Assembly (NCBI GenBank): GCA_949287345.1
Contig: CASEGD010000091.1
Location: forward strand, 1-6,472
Source: an uncultured Phascolarctobacterium sp.
Lineage (GTDB): Bacteria > Bacillota > Negativicutes > Acidaminococcales > Acidaminococcaceae
Direction of reading: 5' to 3'
Length of the DNA stretch: 6,472 nt
Shown here: piece after piece, positions 5,873 to 6,472 of the stretch
Layout of the letters: every line of letters starts with the position of its first letter
Numbering within the stretch: the stretch's first letter is position 1
Program-made: the position numbers and the translations under genes
Notes under the pieces: generated by a model
The model's input: the letters and a program-made list of their open reading frames with translations, nothing else
Database searches by the model: none
What the model was told of the DNA's origin: nothing

Positions 5873-6472
5873 ATGCTGGTAGATTTACATACGCACAGCA
5901 CTTTTTCGGACGGGCGCTATACGCCAACGCAGCTTGTAAAAATGGCCGCCGCGGCGGATATTAAACTGCTGGCGATTACCGACCATGATTCCGTGAACGG
6001 CATGGAAGAAGCCATGCAGGCAGCGCAAAGCTTGCCAAACGCTCCGCAGATTGTAAACGGCGTGGAGATGGGTTCGCAGGCGGGGGAATACAGCGTCCAC
6101 ATTTTGGGGTATAATATAGATATCCACAACGAAAAGTTGCTGAACAAAATACAGGAAATGCGCCATGCGCGCGAAACACGCCTGCACAGGATGCTTGATA
6201 AAATTGACGCGCTCGGTTACCATATAACTGTGGAGGACTGCGACCCTAAAAACAGGGCGGTCGGCAGGCCACATGTGGCAAAGGCGCTGGTGGCGGCAGG
6301 TTATTTTCAGTCCGTCGATGAGGCGTTTGAGGTTTTACTAAAACGCGGACGCCCGGGCTATGAGCCGCAGCCTAAATTATCGCCGGAGGAAGCCGTAAGC
6401 CTGCTGCACGAAGCGGGCGGCATTGCCGTTTTGGCGCACCCGGCGGAGATTGAAAATTTAAATTTGGTCAAC
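5873..6472 (+). CDS. PHP-family metal-dependent phosphoesterase, N-terminal 200 codons (3' end outside window)
   Basis: The frame is open from ATG 5873 to the window end. It begins one base after the pepA stop. The PHP (polymerase and histidinol phosphatase) fold motifs appear in order: MLVDLHTHSTFSDG with His6 and His8, ITDHDSVNG with Asp37 and His38, GVEMGS with Glu65, SVHILGYN with His76, VGRPHVAKALV with His134, and VLAHPAE with His189. These are the expected ligands of a trinuclear metal site. The pattern, including RPHVAKALV and the helical insertion near 85-115, matches the YciV/TrpH group, which includes the 3',5'-nucleoside bisphosphate phosphatase and E. coli RNase AM. The substrate here is therefore likely a nucleotide or short RNA 5' end, but this is inferred. 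Most of the family is about 270-290 residues, so roughly a quarter to a third is missing off the window. It is cytosolic, with no signal peptide. Confidence 0.9.
   Translation, partial: MLVDLHTHSTFSDGRYTPTQLVKMAAAADIKLLAITDHDSVNGMEEAMQAAQSLPNAPQIVNGVEMGSQAGEYSVHILGYNIDIHNEKLLNKIQEMRHARETRLHRMLDKIDALGYHITVEDCDPKNRAVGRPHVAKALVAAGYFQSVDEAFEVLLKRGRPGYEPQPKLSPEEAVSLLHEAGGIAVLAHPAEIENLNLVN

Noticed and set aside
5885..6274. Minus-strand open frames opposite the start of the PHP gene
   Set aside because: The + strand frame carries all the PHP metal-ligand motifs and a good ribosome binding site. The antisense frames show no recognisable family.

Overview
The window looks like a chromosomal housekeeping segment from a low-to-mid GC Firmicutes (Bacillota) bacterium. 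The evidence is the order asd - aspartokinase - dapA, with an aspartokinase that reads like Bacillus subtilis DapG, strong AAAGAGGG/AAAGGAG-type Shine-Dalgarno sites, and a secreted SH3-NlpC/P60 hydrolase typical of anaerobic Firmicutes. A member of the Negativicutes is possible but is only a guess. All genes are on the + strand and nearly gapless. I see no tRNA, rRNA, CRISPR array, insertion sequence or phage gene.

Region 1 (1-2977) is the distal part of a lysine/diaminopimelate (DAP) operon: the C-terminal part of aspartate-semialdehyde dehydrogenase (asd, cut by the window edge), aspartokinase (dapG), 4-hydroxy-tetrahydrodipicolinate synthase (dapA), and a small cysteine-rich CGGC-domain protein whose start codon overlaps the dapA stop. 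A strong intrinsic terminator (2946-2977) closes the operon.

Region 2 (2978-6472) begins with a short intergenic region holding a possible weak promoter. It then carries a secreted NlpC/P60 cell-wall peptidase with N-terminal stabilising and SH3 domains, a leucyl aminopeptidase (pepA, family M17), and the first 200 codons of a PHP-family metal-dependent phosphoesterase that runs off the window. Spacings of 13 and 1 nt suggest one operon.

The most notable feature is in pepA. A perfect 31-bp head-to-tail duplication (5458-5519) shifts the frame just after the active-site motifs. The gene is split into a 404-residue N-terminal ORF with all the catalytic residues and an orphan C-terminal ORF of about 115 residues. 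Removing one copy restores an uninterrupted 497-residue M17 aminopeptidase. This could be a real recent mutation, a reversible slippage switch, or an assembly artefact; the sequence alone cannot decide.

Thematically, region 1 makes the precursor of DAP, and region 2 encodes enzymes that could cut and recycle DAP-containing wall peptides. That link is an inference from gene content. I see no convincing evidence of a wholly new system here.
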